DNA from: Epiperipatus broadwayi
Lineage: Eukaryota > Onychophora > Udeonychophora > Euonychophora > Peripatidae
DNA: 64,000 bases
Direction: 5' to 3'
NCBI GenBank assembly: GCA_028023455.1
Contig: JAQFVV010000049.1
Location: 5,920,855-5,984,854 of the forward strand
In this document: in pieces, positions 22,222 through 35,234 of the stretch
Layout: each line of letters opens with the position of its first letter
Numbering within the stretch: the first letter of the stretch is position 1
Made by a program: the position numbers and the translations under genes
Notes under the pieces: generated by a model
What the model saw: the letters and a program-made list of their open reading frames with translations, nothing else
What the model was told of the DNA's origin: nothing
Databases searched by the model: none

Positions 22222-22509
22222 AGCTACAAGATTTGAATAATATAAATACATAATTATCATTTCACATATATATGTATAAATCTTATATAAATCAAAAATA
22301 TATATATCTTCATCATTTTACACGCATATATAAAACACACACATATATACATATATATCAAAATATACACATATTTTCTTCATATATATACACACATATA
22401 AATCTATATCACCCCTAGACATATATATAATCCATATCTACATCTATATATATATATGCACATCCAATACCTAGACATACCTCTTTTAAACATACATTCA
22501 TATACAGAT

Positions 22510-22544
<35 letters not shown>

Positions 22545-22767
22545 GATGTAGATATGGATTATATATATGTCTAGGGGTGATATAGATTTATATGTGTGTA
22601 TATATATGAAGAAAATATGTGTATATTTTGATATATATGTATATATGTGTGTGTTTTATATATGCGTGTAAAATGATGAAGATATATATATTTTTGACTT
22701 ATATAAGATTTATACATATATATGTAAAATGATAATTATGTATTTGTATTATTCAAATCTTGTAGCT

Positions 22768-22795
22768 CTGAAGAAGACTGCTGGACAGTCGAAAC
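22768..22795 (+). ncRNA. Hammerhead-ribozyme-like hairpin, right arm of P5
   Basis: CTGAAGA (22,768-22,774), stem strands GACTG (22,776-22,780) and CAGTC (22,786-22,790), GAAAC (22,791-22,795), followed by TGTAAG. Confidence 0.4.
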
Positions 22796-22921
22796 TGTAA
22801 GAAAATAAAGAAATTTTTAAGAAAATTAATTGCATTAAAGTGTATATGAGTGAAGTATTATAAATAATATATATGATTATATGAAGATATGCAAAAAAAG
22901 TGAAGGAGAAAAATAAGAGAA

Positions 22922-22935
22922 TATATGAAATTCTA
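22922..22935. repeat. Target-site duplication of P5, right
   Basis: TATATGAAATTCTA, identical to 22,104-22,117. Confidence 0.8.
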
Positions 22936-25900
22936 ATAGGTAAGTAAATGAGTCCTCCATTATTTAATGCAGGGGTAGAGTAGTGGCTAACAGCTAAAAG
23001 TCCATAAATTGTAGTTCACTTCTGTAATTTCTCAAGTGATGAATAATTCAATTATTTTTATTTTAACAAATAAATTATGATTGCCACATATTTTATGGAA
23101 ACTATAATTATTATATATTGTAATATCATGGACTTGTTCAACTCATATCAACTTTTATACTACTAACTTCTTTATTGAAATAAGCACAGAATGGGGGATT
23201 TAACATATATTCTCAAATAAAATAAAAACAATATTAACCTGTTGCTTGATTATGTGGACTAGATAAATACTCATGATTAAAAAAAAACAGTTCTATGGAG
23301 AAAAAGCTATATTTCACTAAGATCTCTATCTCTGGTTTCTTCTGCCTGTTGTTTTGAAGTTGGAAAGGCTATATCACATAATCTGACTAGTACACTTTTT
23401 AAGTGAGCTTAGCAATTTAAATTTGTACATTTTTCTTCAAATAAGTTAGTCATTCTAGCTGAGTGATTACATGCCTGTGCGAAGTAAAACTATAACAATA
23501 ATCTTCTGAAACAATCTACAATGCTGATGATGTGTATCCTGCTTTTTCTACAGATATTGTATATACTTTCCAATTCTTTATTACAATTTTTTGTTAAGCA
23601 AGGACAAATTTTATCAGAAAGCCCATGTTCACATTTCCTTATCTTCAAACTGTGTTTTTGGTTGGTTTTTTTATAATTCTTTTAATTGCATTTAGTTATG
23701 CATCTGATTAAATTTAATCTAGTTAAACTCTAACAGAACACTTTTTAAATAAACAGTAGCTTTAATTAAGTTATTAATCAGGATTGTAAAATATATAATT
23801 TTATTTTATAACTTAATTATTAGGAATATTAGAATATGCAAAGTTTATTATAATTGTACAATTATCTAAATATAAATGTAAATTCATACTGAGAATGTTG
23901 ATTGTTATTGATATTGAGATTGTCTAAGTGTTGAATGATTTGGATGAAATTTAAATTGTACATTAAAGGTATATAATATCAATCAAGAGAATCTTTTTAG
24001 TATATTAATGTTTTATTTGTTTGTTTATTTTTGAAATCAATTAAAAATATCTAAATAAATAATTAATCATATTTTTATTCACTAGTTTGGTAGTTGCTTA
24101 TCATCTTCAATGAGTACATATTGATTCTCTATTAATTTTAAGTGCTCATGTTTTAAACTGAGAATATCAGCATTGAGTAAATGGTGATGATGATGCCAGA
24201 GAGTAAAATAGTCATATAAGGTCTTCCTTGAGAGAAAAAGGTATGAATATGGGTAAGTTCAAAACCTGTTCATTCTAATAAAACTTTTATGAATGAATGT
24301 TAAATGAGACTTTCTGAAATAAATTTTGGTGTATAGTGATAGAGAACAGAAAGTTTGATCATTATTATCAAAATCTGATTTTAATCAAAATGTTATTTAA
24401 TCTTTGGATTCACTGACAAATACATGTTAAATTTAAATAATTCATATGTAAACTGGAAGCATTATGAATATGCTAATATACATATAAATTATCAGTTAGG
24501 CATAGCAGCATTATCAGTAGTAGGTTGCCAGTATAATATATATTATCAATATGATGTTAATAATGATAACACACATATTATCATTAGCATCATAATATGC
24601 ATTTAAACCAATATCAATTTTTAATGATTCATTTTGGATAACGTTTCACCAAAATTATCTTTCATCTATTGGTTTTGTGGAATAGTATGTATTCTTATTT
24701 GGCAGAAAATTATTATATACTGTACTAATATTGTGGTTGATACATAAAATAATTTTGTCTAGAAATTATTAAAATAAAATTATTCGTTAAAAGAAATAGT
24801 ATGTAAAAGTTTAAGAGTTTTTTATTGCAGTTTATTTTCAAAAAACGTCAATTTAAAAGTCAAAGAGTTTTGTAAATAAAAAGTTACAATTAATTAATTA
24901 AAAGTGGGAAGGGGGTTTGCTTTAGAAACGTCAAGTTAAAAGTTTATAAAAGCAGTTTATAAAGAGTTTTTGTGCTTCATAGTTTTATGGGGAAAATTAA
25001 AAGAAGTTGATTTTCAAATAAGTTATAAATGATTGATTAGAAAAAAAAAGGAAAGAAAGAAAAGGGTTTAAACTAAAAATTTAAAAATATAAATCTCTTT
25101 TTTTAAGTTAAAGAAAAAAGTCATCTTAAAAACTAAATAGTGAATTGATCTTAAATTATATATGTGTGTAAATGATGAATTAATATGAATTTGTTAGTAA
25201 AATATATATGTGCGATTGTAAATGTAATAAATGTATGCATAGTAAATATTAAAAAAAATGATATAGAAAATTATCATTAAAAAACAGAGTGATGGTTACT
25301 AATTAAAAATGTAAAAATAACATGTGTGCGATGGCTGCTAATTAACATCTCCAACAACAGGATTAAAATCTTATCTTGAAGAATGCAATTAAAAACCAGA
25401 AAGGAATTTCGATAACAGATATTGCCAGCGGACATCAAAATGACAACAGGCCTTAAGTATAAATAGTCCAGTTTTTCATCAGACAATCAGTTGAGATTAC
25501 AATTTAGATTGTGCAGTTAAGATTAAATCAGTCAATAATGCAGTGTTAAAAAAATATTGGAAACATATGACTGTCTCTAGTGAAACAACAATCTGCCCAG
25601 AATAGAAAAATGCCTCCATAACAACTTGAAGAATCGCCATCAATATTTAACTGTCTCCAAGAATTGTACTAATGAATATGCATTAAACCTCCTCAAGAAA
25701 CTTCATATCCAGCCAGATAGAAATATTCTCACTTAAAGCAACAATCAGGAAGAAAACCAAATCTATTAAAATAAAGTTCACAGCAAATGGCAAAAAAGTT
25801 CACGTTCTAAAATCCTAGGTAATAACATTTTCTTATTCTCATTTCTAAAGTAGCCATCACATTTGTAAAGCCTCTCAGAGTCAAGTACTATGAACTCTAT

Positions 25901-26160
25901 AGCATACATAGACGAACTATTGATATGTGTGTTTTAAATTTCAAATATTATTTAATGCTTTGTTATATGATATTATAGTGTGTGAATTAATATGTGTGTG
26001 ATCATTATACCAGTGTTATATTAGTTAAATAAGATTTATAAAATATTTAAAATTAGTATAATAAGTGTTAATTAAAATAAATTGTCTTTTAAACTTAAGC
26101 TTAATTTTGTCAGTCAATTCTTTGCCACTAATTGAAACAATAATTTGTTATTGATTACAA
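22936..26160. other. No gene seen
   Basis: About 3.2 kb of AT-rich DNA. A purine run AAAAGTGGGAAGGGGG at 24,900-24,915 resembles a polypurine tract, but no matching LTR was found. Open frames of 60-70 codons look random. Confidence 0.4.
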
Positions 26161-26420
26161 GTAGCTGAGCTAGTTAAGGATTTTTTAGAGTGCTGGATTA
26201 TGGGCTTACTGTCCAAACATGTTGGTTTTTAGAAACTAGCTGGTGTCCAGGGTTTACTCCGAAACAAATAAAATGTTTGGATAGTAGGGGTTTGAATCTA
26301 GCAGTCGAGATGGGCCACAGTCTGGAAATGTGATCGTGTTATGTGTTGCATAGCTTAGTCTGACTGTGGGTATTATTGATGACCCTGCCATCAATAGTAT
26401 TCTCTACTCTGCTCGAACGG
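26161..26420 (+). other. tRNA-like SINE remnant (weak)
   Basis: TAGCTGAGCTAGTTAAGG resembles an A box; GGGGTTTGAATCTAG about 120 nt later resembles a B box. Between them is an inverted pair (TACTGTCCAAACAT / ATGTTTGGATAGTA). A second A-box-like string, TAGCTGAGTTAGTTA, occurs at about 29,885. The spacing is too long for one module, so it may be two fused copies. Confidence 0.3.
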
Positions 26421-26559
26421 ACCAGTTCATTTACATAATATTTATAACATAAGATTATAAATATATTATAAAGAAGTTTAAACCCAGTTAAACCTAGCTG
26501 AAGAGTAAGTGGGATCATTATCAGATTGAACCTGGTACAATATCTACCTAATTAATTAT

Positions 26560-26900
26560 TTATCTAGTTGCTAACTTACTTGATTATCTACCTACTTTCC
26601 TACCCATTTATCTATCTACCCAACTAATCTATCTATTTATCTATAGATCCATCTATTTATCTATTATCTATTTACCTAGCTATCTTATATATCTATTTAT
26701 GTTCATTTATTTTTCTGTCTATCCACCTAACTATCTATTAACCACCCACCTATCACATATTATCTTTTTACCCACTATCTAATTATCGAGCTATCAATTT
26801 ATCTATGAATCTATCTGTCTACATAACCACTTAACATCTATTTATTTATCTTTTATCTATCTGCCCAACCATTTATTTATCAATTAATCCAATCATCCGA
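26560..26900. repeat. Degenerate (CTAT/ATCT)n tetranucleotide tract
   Basis: About 340 bp of imperfect CTAT-type repeats with many CTAC, CCAC and TTAT variants; an old microsatellite. Confidence 0.8.
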
Positions 26901-27129
26901 GCTTTTTAAACTGATCAATGACAATTGTTGTTATGTTAATGGATTTCATTTATCTCTTTGACAATCCTGTTTGTTTTTAATAACTTTTAATCTTTCTAAG
27001 CACTATACAATATTTTAATAATATGTTCTTATATTAATTTTAACCTATTTATTTGTTTCTATGAGAATTCAAATATAATCTGATCAAGTAATACTATATA
27101 TATTGTCTTCTAAACTCATTGGAATCAAG

Positions 27130-27377
27130 AATTACAATAAGATAAATGTTGAAATACAAGACTTATAATGCACTAAGCATGGTTTTTGCAGACCACTACC
27201 AGAAACATAATGCTGGATTTATTTAGCAGTTGAAAATTATGCCCACATGTAGACAAAAAATTTTATGTAAATGAGGTTTAATATGCAAATGCAGCATTTA
27301 AATGCCTTTTTTGCTACAATACAATTCATGAATTATTTCTGCTGATTTCATTTAGATCCTTTGCAATTGTCCAAGCC

Positions 27378-27411
<34 letters not shown>

Positions 27412-27421
27412 GGCTATGGAT

Positions 27422-27457
<36 letters not shown>

Positions 27458-27985
27458 TTTGTATCTTTTGACATAAATCATCCAGACATTAATGGGATTG
27501 AAAGTATGATCTGTAGCAAACTTGTGATTGAAGAAAATCAATTTATATTCATTATTCTGTTTTGCTCTGTTCTATAAGTATGTATGCTGCATGATTCTCA
27601 TAGAATAATGAATATAAATCAATTTTCATTGTTTGTGAGATTGCTATGAGTTATGCTTTCATTCCTAGTAATGTGAGAATGATGTGTGCCAAAATAGATG
27701 GTAAAAAAATTAATGAGGAGGCTTGGGCAATTGAAAGGATCCAATGCAATCAACAGATAAAATTCAAGTGTTCCATTGTAAAAAAAAAAAGGAAGATTTA
27801 GATGCCACATTTGCATATTAAACCTCATTTACATAATAAATTACATTCATATATAAGCATAATTTTCAACAGCTAAATTAATACATCATTATGATTCTGG
27901 AAATAGTTTGTTGAAAGCATGCTTAGTGCATTATAACAATATTGAATTTCAACTTTTACCTCTTCACAATACTCGATTATAACTA
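27130..27985. mobile_element. Palindromic element P6
   Basis: Outer arms about 27,160-27,320 and 27,790-27,970 share ATAATGCACTAAGCATG, AATGAGGTTTAATATGCAAA and GCATTTAAATG in inverted orientation. Inner arms meet at a perfect pair (AATCAATTTATATTCATTAT at 27,537-27,556 against 27,605-27,624) around a 48-bp centre. Two (AT)n blocks (27,379-27,408; 27,425-27,455) expand the left arm only. No ORF; target duplications not found. A half copy lies at 16.5 kb. Confidence 0.65.
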
Positions 27986-29607
27986 TTTATAAGTATTACA
28001 TTAATTAAAAAAATAGAATTAAATATTAAAATATTGTCTTTTACTACTAATAATAATATATGCTAAATAATTTTTAGAATTCTTTTTTATAGTGTGTAGT
28101 TCTGCATTTTTATTTACATGTATTACTTACTGTTCGTGGTCACATTTCATGGGTAGTATAACAATTAAAGGTATATAAGAAAAAGACATATGGATAAATT
28201 TTTACTTAGTTTTGTTATTAATTTATTTATGAATTTTTCTATAATGTAATTATTAAATTGCATGGTTGTTAGTGAAACTATCAACAAACTTTTAGATATT
28301 CTTAAGAAATTTTATTGTAGAATTTTAATGACTTTTTAGCTTTTCTTTTTGTTTACTTAGTAAGATGCAAAAGTAATACTTTAACCTCAAGTAAACAGCT
28401 GAAGGTTATATTTTTTACTTAAACTAGGAATGGCCTTTAGGACATCAGCAAAAACTTTATTCGCTGAATAAACTACTCAAGACACTAATTTTTGCATAGT
28501 TTAATTTTATTTAATTTAATAATTATCTTTCATGCATCAATAATTAAAAAATTCTAATTATATACAGTAATTGCGGTATTCTTATATAATATTTCACATA
28601 TAAAAATGTATTGTATTCTGAATCCATTACCTATATGCAGTGGAGTCTAACACAGAAATTAAAAAATATGTAATACATATATGCAAATTAAACATGCATT
28701 TATTTTTAATTAAGAATGTAAAAATGATTTTAATACAAAATTTAAACACTCTACATAAATTAAATGTTAAAACGAAAGAAATTAAGTTTACCTATTTCAT
28801 ATTTAAATGATTATATTACAAGCGCATATATATATATATGTTCCCACTACTAAGCATCATAGCCTTCCCTATTTATTGCATAAAATAATTATCTTATTAG
28901 ATTTGATGATTAATAAAATTATTGCATACTTATGATCCATATATTTGTAAAATACATATTTAATACTATATTATACATATTGAAAAAAGCAATTAATCAT
29001 TCCATTCAAAATAGATTGTTTTTCATTAAAAATATTTTTAGGCTAAATATGCTATAAATAACTTTATGTTGTTAAAATTATTATTTTCTTTATTCACAAA
29101 ATTAATTTTTTATTTCTGTGATTATTTTTATTTGCACATACGTTTTAATAAAATTGATCAACGTCATGATTTGATGAACAACATTATTTTTTCCATCAAT
29201 AATATATATTTAACAATACAATAAAACAAGTTTAACAAAAAGGGCAAGAGTGTGTTCCAGAACAAAATGCTTAAGAAGTTAACTTTATTTGTTTGTGTTT
29301 GAATATTCTGCAAGGCAGGTAAACTGACTTTGCAATAGAATATTATATCCAAGAGATAATGCTTTATCCCTTTTAGTAATAATTGGTATTACTGATTATA
29401 TTTTTAATATAATTCATTATAATAATTTATGTTTAGAACTAATATCATAAACATTAATGAATCTTAATTGTAAAAAAGTCATTTTCTAAAATTTTTCAGG
29501 TAGTGAATCAATAAAAAAAACTATACATTAATAAGTTTTAATATTTATTTTTATTTTCTTTCTCTAAAAAAATTTAAAACTATAAATATATTTTAGAATA
29601 AAAAAAC
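27986..29607. other. No gene seen
   Basis: AT-rich anonymous sequence. Confidence 0.5.
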
Positions 29608-29610
29608 AAC

Positions 29611-29690
29611 AAGCGTTGGTGGCCGAGTGGTCAGCACAGCTGCCTTACAAGAGTTGTCCCGGGTTTTCGGGTACGCTTCCCGACTGATGC
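29611..29690 (+). other. tRNA-like module (tRNA-derived SINE head or tRNA pseudogene)
   Basis: GGTGGCCGAGTGGTCAG is a strong A box; CCTTACAAG resembles an anticodon arm with UAC; the T-arm region CCCGGGTTTTCGGGTACGC is disrupted by an insertion, so the B box is poor. A short A-rich tail with (CAA)n follows (29,704-29,720). Not a functional tRNA gene. Confidence 0.5.
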
Positions 29691-29721
29691 TTTGACACCT
29701 GAGAAAAAAACAACAACAAAG

Positions 29722-32429
29722 TAACTTTTAAAGTAAAATTAATGGTCAAACATCCTCTAAGTAATAACCTCCAAAAAATCCACATAGTGAATCAATGAAA
29801 AAAAGCAAACACACATCAGGTTTTTCATTTAAATTTGTAGCTAAATGCATCTAAATAATTATTTACTTATTAATATTGGATGACTAGCTGAGTTAGTTAT
29901 TGGATGAATACCTGCAAAAAATGCCCAAGTCGAGTGAAGAGGAATCATGTTTTCTTGGTCAGAATAAAAATGCAAGTCATTTTCATGCACCATAAAGCAT
30001 TTGAAATAAAGACAAAAAAAAAAATTAAGATTAACTGAAAGTTTTATTTCATATTAAACACTCTTTAATTATATATAAAGTTTATATTTCAAATATGATG
30101 ATGAAGATGAACAGATTACAACTTAAAAATTAATTTACTCTTATAAACTATTGAATTTAAAAAATAAACCACATAGATGAAAAGTGTATAGGAATATAAT
30201 ATGTCCTTTTTTCAGAATTGTCTTTGTAAAATGATTGAATATATCTGTAGGGCTATTGTGAAACCTTATTGACACTCAGTGATTCTTTCTTATCTTCTTC
30301 TTTTTTTCTATATATTTAAATGTAAAGCAATAGGGAAGTCTTTTAAATTACATTCACTACATTTTTAATGTGTTTAGAAGGTCTTCCAAACTAAGTATGT
30401 CACTATCCTTTAAATATTATTGATCTTTAAATTACTTCCTTCTTTAATAAATTATTATTTAATCAGTGAAGTATTGAATAGCTTCATGCTCGCAGATCTA
30501 ACCGCTTCAGCTTCACCTATTTAAATATAAAGTAGGTTGAAGTAAGGAAGGGTTCCCCTCTTTTCTTCCATAGCGTAAGCTTGTGGTTGAAACACCTGTA
30601 GAGGTCCCTACTATCGTATTTTATACGCATATTATTGAGGTTATATCCTCAGTAAATATTACTTATTTAACCATATTATTCATTTCTTTCTTATTTGTCC
30701 ATTTTCTGCAATGAACTTACAACTTTTTACTTGATCCATTTATTATCTATAGTATTATCAATTATTTATAACTAATTGCTAATTTTATGCAACAACTGAT
30801 AAGGCTTTACATCAAAGTAATTTTAGTTTAAATATAACATTTATCCTCAGTGGTTATATCTATCTTTAGAAATGTTCTTCTTTTCATTATCTTACAGTAA
30901 CCATTTCAAAACTTTTAGGCAACATTTCTGTAATTCAAACCCATGTAATTTTAATACAAGAATAAAACAAAACAACTTTCTATGTCCAATTTAGAATGCA
31001 TTTCAAGAACTTAATATTAGATACCATCAAGTCACTGCCATTTTTTGGTATTTGTAGGAATTAAATTTGTCCTATTAAAAAATGTTCAACATAGTAAATG
31101 AGGGTATTTATAACTGTTTACTCCTGGTAATTGGAATATGAGATCTCTTTTGTAAATATAAACATTATGTACTGCTATTATTACTTAAAGTAAGAAAATA
31201 ACATTAAGGAAAGAAAACAGGCCCTTTTTATGAAGAGTTGGTAGAGAATAAAAGATGAAACTCTCTAAGCATTTTAGTAAAAGAAAAAAAGTACAATCAA
31301 TAGATTAAAGTGATTACACCTAGATATGGCATCTCATGTTTTTCAAAACAATGCTTATTAGTTGTAATACATAATAAGAACATATTTAAAACCTGTTTAT
31401 CACTATATTTTTGTTCTCATGCACTTCTTTTCATTATTTTCTTTATTGTGTTTTCACCTTATCTTGTATCCATTGTCACTATATCTTTTATACTACTTTA
31501 TTAGAAACAAGTTTAAATTTATTTTTTAAAATAAATATTTTATTTCATTTTGAATATTCCAAAACATTTTTATAAATATTATAATTTTCATAAAATTTAA
31601 TATTTTTTTGTTTAATATAGTAGTATTCAAATTGATCATAAGATGCATAAATAAATACAACAATTGACAAAATTGAACTGTGTTCCATACATCTTTAGAT
31701 TTAGGGTGAATCACTCTCTTGCTAAACAAAATCAATGAAATAATAGTCATGATGGTGTTTTATGCATACAGGTGCACAGAACCTGACACCTGTCAGAATG
31801 CAATAATGAAACAGTAAGATTCGTATTCGAATCTTAAGTTTCACCTTTTTCTGTCTTCTCTCACTGACCGGTCTATCCCGCCCAAATTTAAACTTTTTGA
31901 TATCGAATTGTGTGTGTAACAATATTAAAAATGTATAAATATGTGTAGAATTCAGCTTAAACATGCACACATTTCGATATCAAATTAAACACAATAAATA
32001 GGGATAAAATAATATAATTTAGATTTCTTTTAGTTATATAATTTTGTATAATTTTAATCATTTATTTTGGATTATAAAGTTCGTATTTATTGCTTTGTTT
32101 AAATTTCATTTAATAATAATTCTAAAAAAATCTGATGTAATATTTAATTAAAAGTTAAAATAATCTTATGTTCCCTTTTTGTTTTTGAAATTTAAAAGCA
32201 TCGGTCAGTGATAGATAATAGATTAATTAAAGAAAAATTCCCCAAAATGTAATTAGGAAATGTAAAATGTAAACAATAGAACGGCAGCTTTCTTTAATTA
32301 AAAAAAACCAACTAAATGCATTGATTATCCTCAGGGCAGATTAAATAGAACCTAAAAATATCTTAACAAAAATGTGAAAAATCAAGATAAGAAAAGAGGC
32401 CATCTTAGACTTGCTGGAGACATTCACTT
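29722..32429. other. No gene seen
   Basis: AT-rich. Slightly GC-richer patches at 30,480-30,620 and 31,750-31,890 have no readable motif. Several 60-80 codon frames show no family resemblance. Confidence 0.4.
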
Positions 32430-32496
32430 AAACTTTAGCTTTGCTCTCGATCACTGAGAGTCTCCAAAAATATAAAAATAATTTGTTCCTGCCAAG

Positions 32497-32608
32497 GTAT
32501 GACCGAGTAAAGCACCTAGATTATTCTCCATCGGGAGGTGGCCCATCGGATGCTGAACCTTCCATTGCCCGTCATAAATTCACCATGAAGATCTGCTGCC
32601 TGAAATGA
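32497..32608 (+). CDS. Candidate terminal exon
   Basis: After a plausible acceptor (TTTGTTCCTGCCAAG, AG at 32,495-32,496) one frame is open for 36 codons and stops at TGA 32,606-32,608. The peptide is balanced in composition (YDRVKHLDYSPSGGG, then DAEPSIARHKF, ending MKICCLK), unlike the low-complexity frames nearby; the same frame is open upstream to about 32,430. It lies in the CpG-richer 32.4-34.4 kb stretch. I recognise no family; it could be chance or old retroelement coding sequence. Confidence 0.25.
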
Positions 32609-32996
32609 ATGAGAAAGCTGCTGCTGCCATGAAATTAAATGAACGTCTAAATACCAGAAAGAATTGTCACTCATGAACTATTTGCTACTTAACCAATGGA
32701 CTCGGAAAACTTCTTATAAAACAGGTACCTGTCTGTGTTCAAACTCTAGAGTACTCTAATAATATGCTATAGCTCTTCTTCATAATACTTATCTAAATTT
32801 ATAAAATGTAAAAACTACCATTTGTATAACTAAATTGAATAATTAATGTAATGTGTAACTTTCTCTCTAATCTAGTTTACCTCATTCTATCTTGGGTGCG
32901 TATTTCTATAATCTACATTTTTATCTATAGTTATTTAATTATTGCATGCTCATAATTATTTCAATTTTCAAAGTTTAAATCTATGATCGCTTAAAA

Positions 32997-33076
32997 CAAT
33001 GAATGCGTGTCAAATTTTCATTAATATTTACTTTCTTTAATAACTTAACTTTCATATAAATCGACACGCATTCAAT
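32997..33076. repeat. Hairpin with perfect 12-bp arms
   Basis: TGAATGCGTGTC near 33,000 is the reverse complement of GACACGCATTCA near 33,063, with about 50 nt of AT-rich loop between; both arms carry CpGs. Confidence 0.7.
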
Positions 33077-33239
33077 GCTTCATTTATTGTAATGCAGGGG
33101 TCTACTACTTCGCAAATGGCTGATGTATTAGTTATAATCATTCCCAATTTATATATGTTTTGTATATATTAAATCATCATGAATTTTCCATAGAATTACA
33201 TTTCTTTGAGAGTCATCAACGTTCTTTAGTAAATGTTGA

Positions 33240-33690
33240 TAATGTCGGGCCGAATTAAAAATCCACTTAAATCTTATCATAATCGTTTATAAGTATACAT
33301 GTGTTACATTTTAGAGATGCGATGATCTATTCCGCCGTAAATATTCCGGATTCTTCAGGGTTGAAATTAACCCCCGTCGTCCTACACAAGCGGACATAAT
33401 AAATGCTCCCGTAGGAATTGACCTGTCATGCAGCCAGCGGCAAATTGCGCCACATACCGCTTGTCCCTGGTTATGCTTATGTGACACCTTACTTTGTTGG
33501 GCCATGGCAGAGACCAGCCTGACAGTTTTATAAATTCATTCGCGGCATTGCAGTTTCAATATACTGCCATTCCATATCGCCTTTCTAAAGCGTACCACGT
33601 GTTCCTTCACTTAATCTTATTATTCTATATATCACTCCGCCTCTGCATTATCTGCATAATTTACTCTCAAATAAATGTTTGCCCTTAGTT
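33240..33690. other. CpG-rich island, function unknown
   Basis: More than a dozen CpGs in a few hundred bases, against near absence elsewhere. A 64-codon minus frame (33,311-33,505) with a clean ATG (MAQQSKVSHKHNQGQ...) has balanced composition but no recognisable motif. It could be regulatory DNA, an exon or a young insertion not yet deaminated. Confidence 0.35.
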
Positions 33691-34164
33691 ATAAATAAAT
33701 ATTTTAATTAAATAAATGTATGTCTGCCGTTACTCTTATAACCCATACTTTAGACTCTTGCATTGCAAAGGTATAAATCCCTCCAGGCATGCATTAGAAA
33801 TACTTACTCGAGAATTTTAGGTAGCTAGATTACACTTTCAAATAAATGTATTCCTTTTGTAAACATTACAGTATCGGAAATACCGCTACTGAAATCCTCA
33901 ATATAAAATAATGTCTAAATAAATAAATGTACTCTTTAAAATATATTCATGTCACAAATTCCGCTACTGAAGCTTTAAATCCCTAAAATCTTGTTAGTAA
34001 ATGAGTTTATTAAAATGTATTAATAAATAATTTTAAACTATACGTCTGCAGTTACGTTTCATTTATTCGATACCCATTCTATATAATATTTCCTCGATTA
34101 TGTAAATATGAATGTTTAATTAATATTAGTTTGGTTATTGGCTAACTCGAGAATAAAATCATGA

Positions 34165-34365
34165 ATCTCTTGCATCTCCCTGACCACCGTGCCTAAGGAA
34201 ATATTTACTAATGTCGCATCAGATGCGTTGTTTCGTGGATTGTATTGTGGAATCGATAAACTATGTTCGAACTCAGTACCACGGGTGGCTTCGCTACTCG
34301 ATGGTGCTGCTGTTCTGTATGGTGGTCGAATTCTGCACTATGTTTACGAGTCACACGTTTTCTGA
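34165..34365 (+). other. CpG-dense open frame of 66 codons without ATG
   Basis: From just after a TGA at 34,162-34,164 the frame runs to TGA 34,363-34,365 and reads as an ordinary globular-type peptide (for example SDALFRGLYCGIDKLC, then VASLLDGAAVLYGG). Twelve CpGs lie in the last 180 bases. Both strands also have overlapping ATG frames here, so open length alone is weak evidence. Confidence 0.25.
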
Positions 34366-34429
34366 CCGTTACAATAACAATTTGATCTTGAAAAAGAAGC
34401 ATATAATTAAATTTAAATAATGAAACATA

Positions 34430-35230
34430 AACCAGAAAATTTCATTACTCATAAATCTTTTTTCATAATTTATTTTAAATAAAACAATAAAATATGCATG
34501 CCTGTGCATATGTAAATTTATTTATTTTAAAAAATTATTAACTTTTTTTCATTTAAATTTTTGTTCACATTGTTTAAAAGATCGTATAAATATATTTTTA
34601 TTATTAAAAAAATCGAAAAAATATTTTATCATATGTATATATAACACAGTTGATAGTTTCTTAAAGAATATATATGAATTCTTGTTACATGAAACAAAAA
34701 AGTAGTATAAAAAACAGGGTTAGATTCCAAAAGTTAAAAAAACTATAGTATTTCATTTTGCAATGAAGAGAAATATATTTATTAAAACAATAATTGATCA
34801 AAAGTGTTACATTTTAATATTATTTGTTATCATTACTAATCACTATTAAAAGAGCATTTTCATACATGCTCGACTGACAAATATTGACAGAGTTATTGTT
34901 TCCTTCTTAAAACCTCTTTTCATGTTTCTTGTTATACAGGAATTTCTCTAATTGTTAAAACTTTTACAAATACTATGTTATGGTAGTTATTGCCCCATCT
35001 CTCAAACCATATTAGAAAAAAATAGTGTTATAGAAATACCATGTTATAGGAGGGGGGGTATCCATATATTTATATGATTACAATTATCTAAAGCATCAAT
35101 CCTCAGTCTGATGTCAAAATAACCTCTTTATATAAAAGACAGATTCCCACCATAGTCTAAAATATTAATATAGATAAGGAAAGTTGATGCTTCTACTGCA
35201 ATAAATTGGTATCTAATCCTACACCTCAAT
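34430..35230. other. No gene seen
   Basis: AT-rich lead-in to the LINE; a G7 run at 35,043-35,049. Confidence 0.45.
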
Positions 35231-35234
35231 CAAT

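Larger units (their letters stand above)
22118..22921. mobile_element. Palindromic element P5 with hammerhead-like hairpins and 14-bp target duplication
   Basis: Perfect 14-bp direct repeats TATATGAAATTCTA (22,104-22,117 and 22,922-22,935) bound a near-perfect palindrome with arms of about 330-340 bp (22,124-22,463 and 22,534-22,872) around a TA-rich centre. Each arm contains one hammerhead-like hairpin pointing outward, followed by an AAGAAAATAAAG tail. The right end has about 50 extra bases. No ORF. Architecture and duplication length suggest a head-to-head retroposon dimer, possibly Penelope-like. Confidence 0.7.

Noticed and set aside
24900-24915. Possible polypurine tract of an LTR element
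   Set aside because: No LTR pair, PBS or coding sequence can be placed around it.
26560-26900. Possible CRISPR-like or satellite array
   Set aside because: Units are imperfect tetranucleotides without spacers; no CRISPR-type repeat-spacer pattern anywhere in the window.
29611-29690. Functional tRNA gene
   Set aside because: T-arm interrupted, acceptor stem not complementary; only the A box is good.
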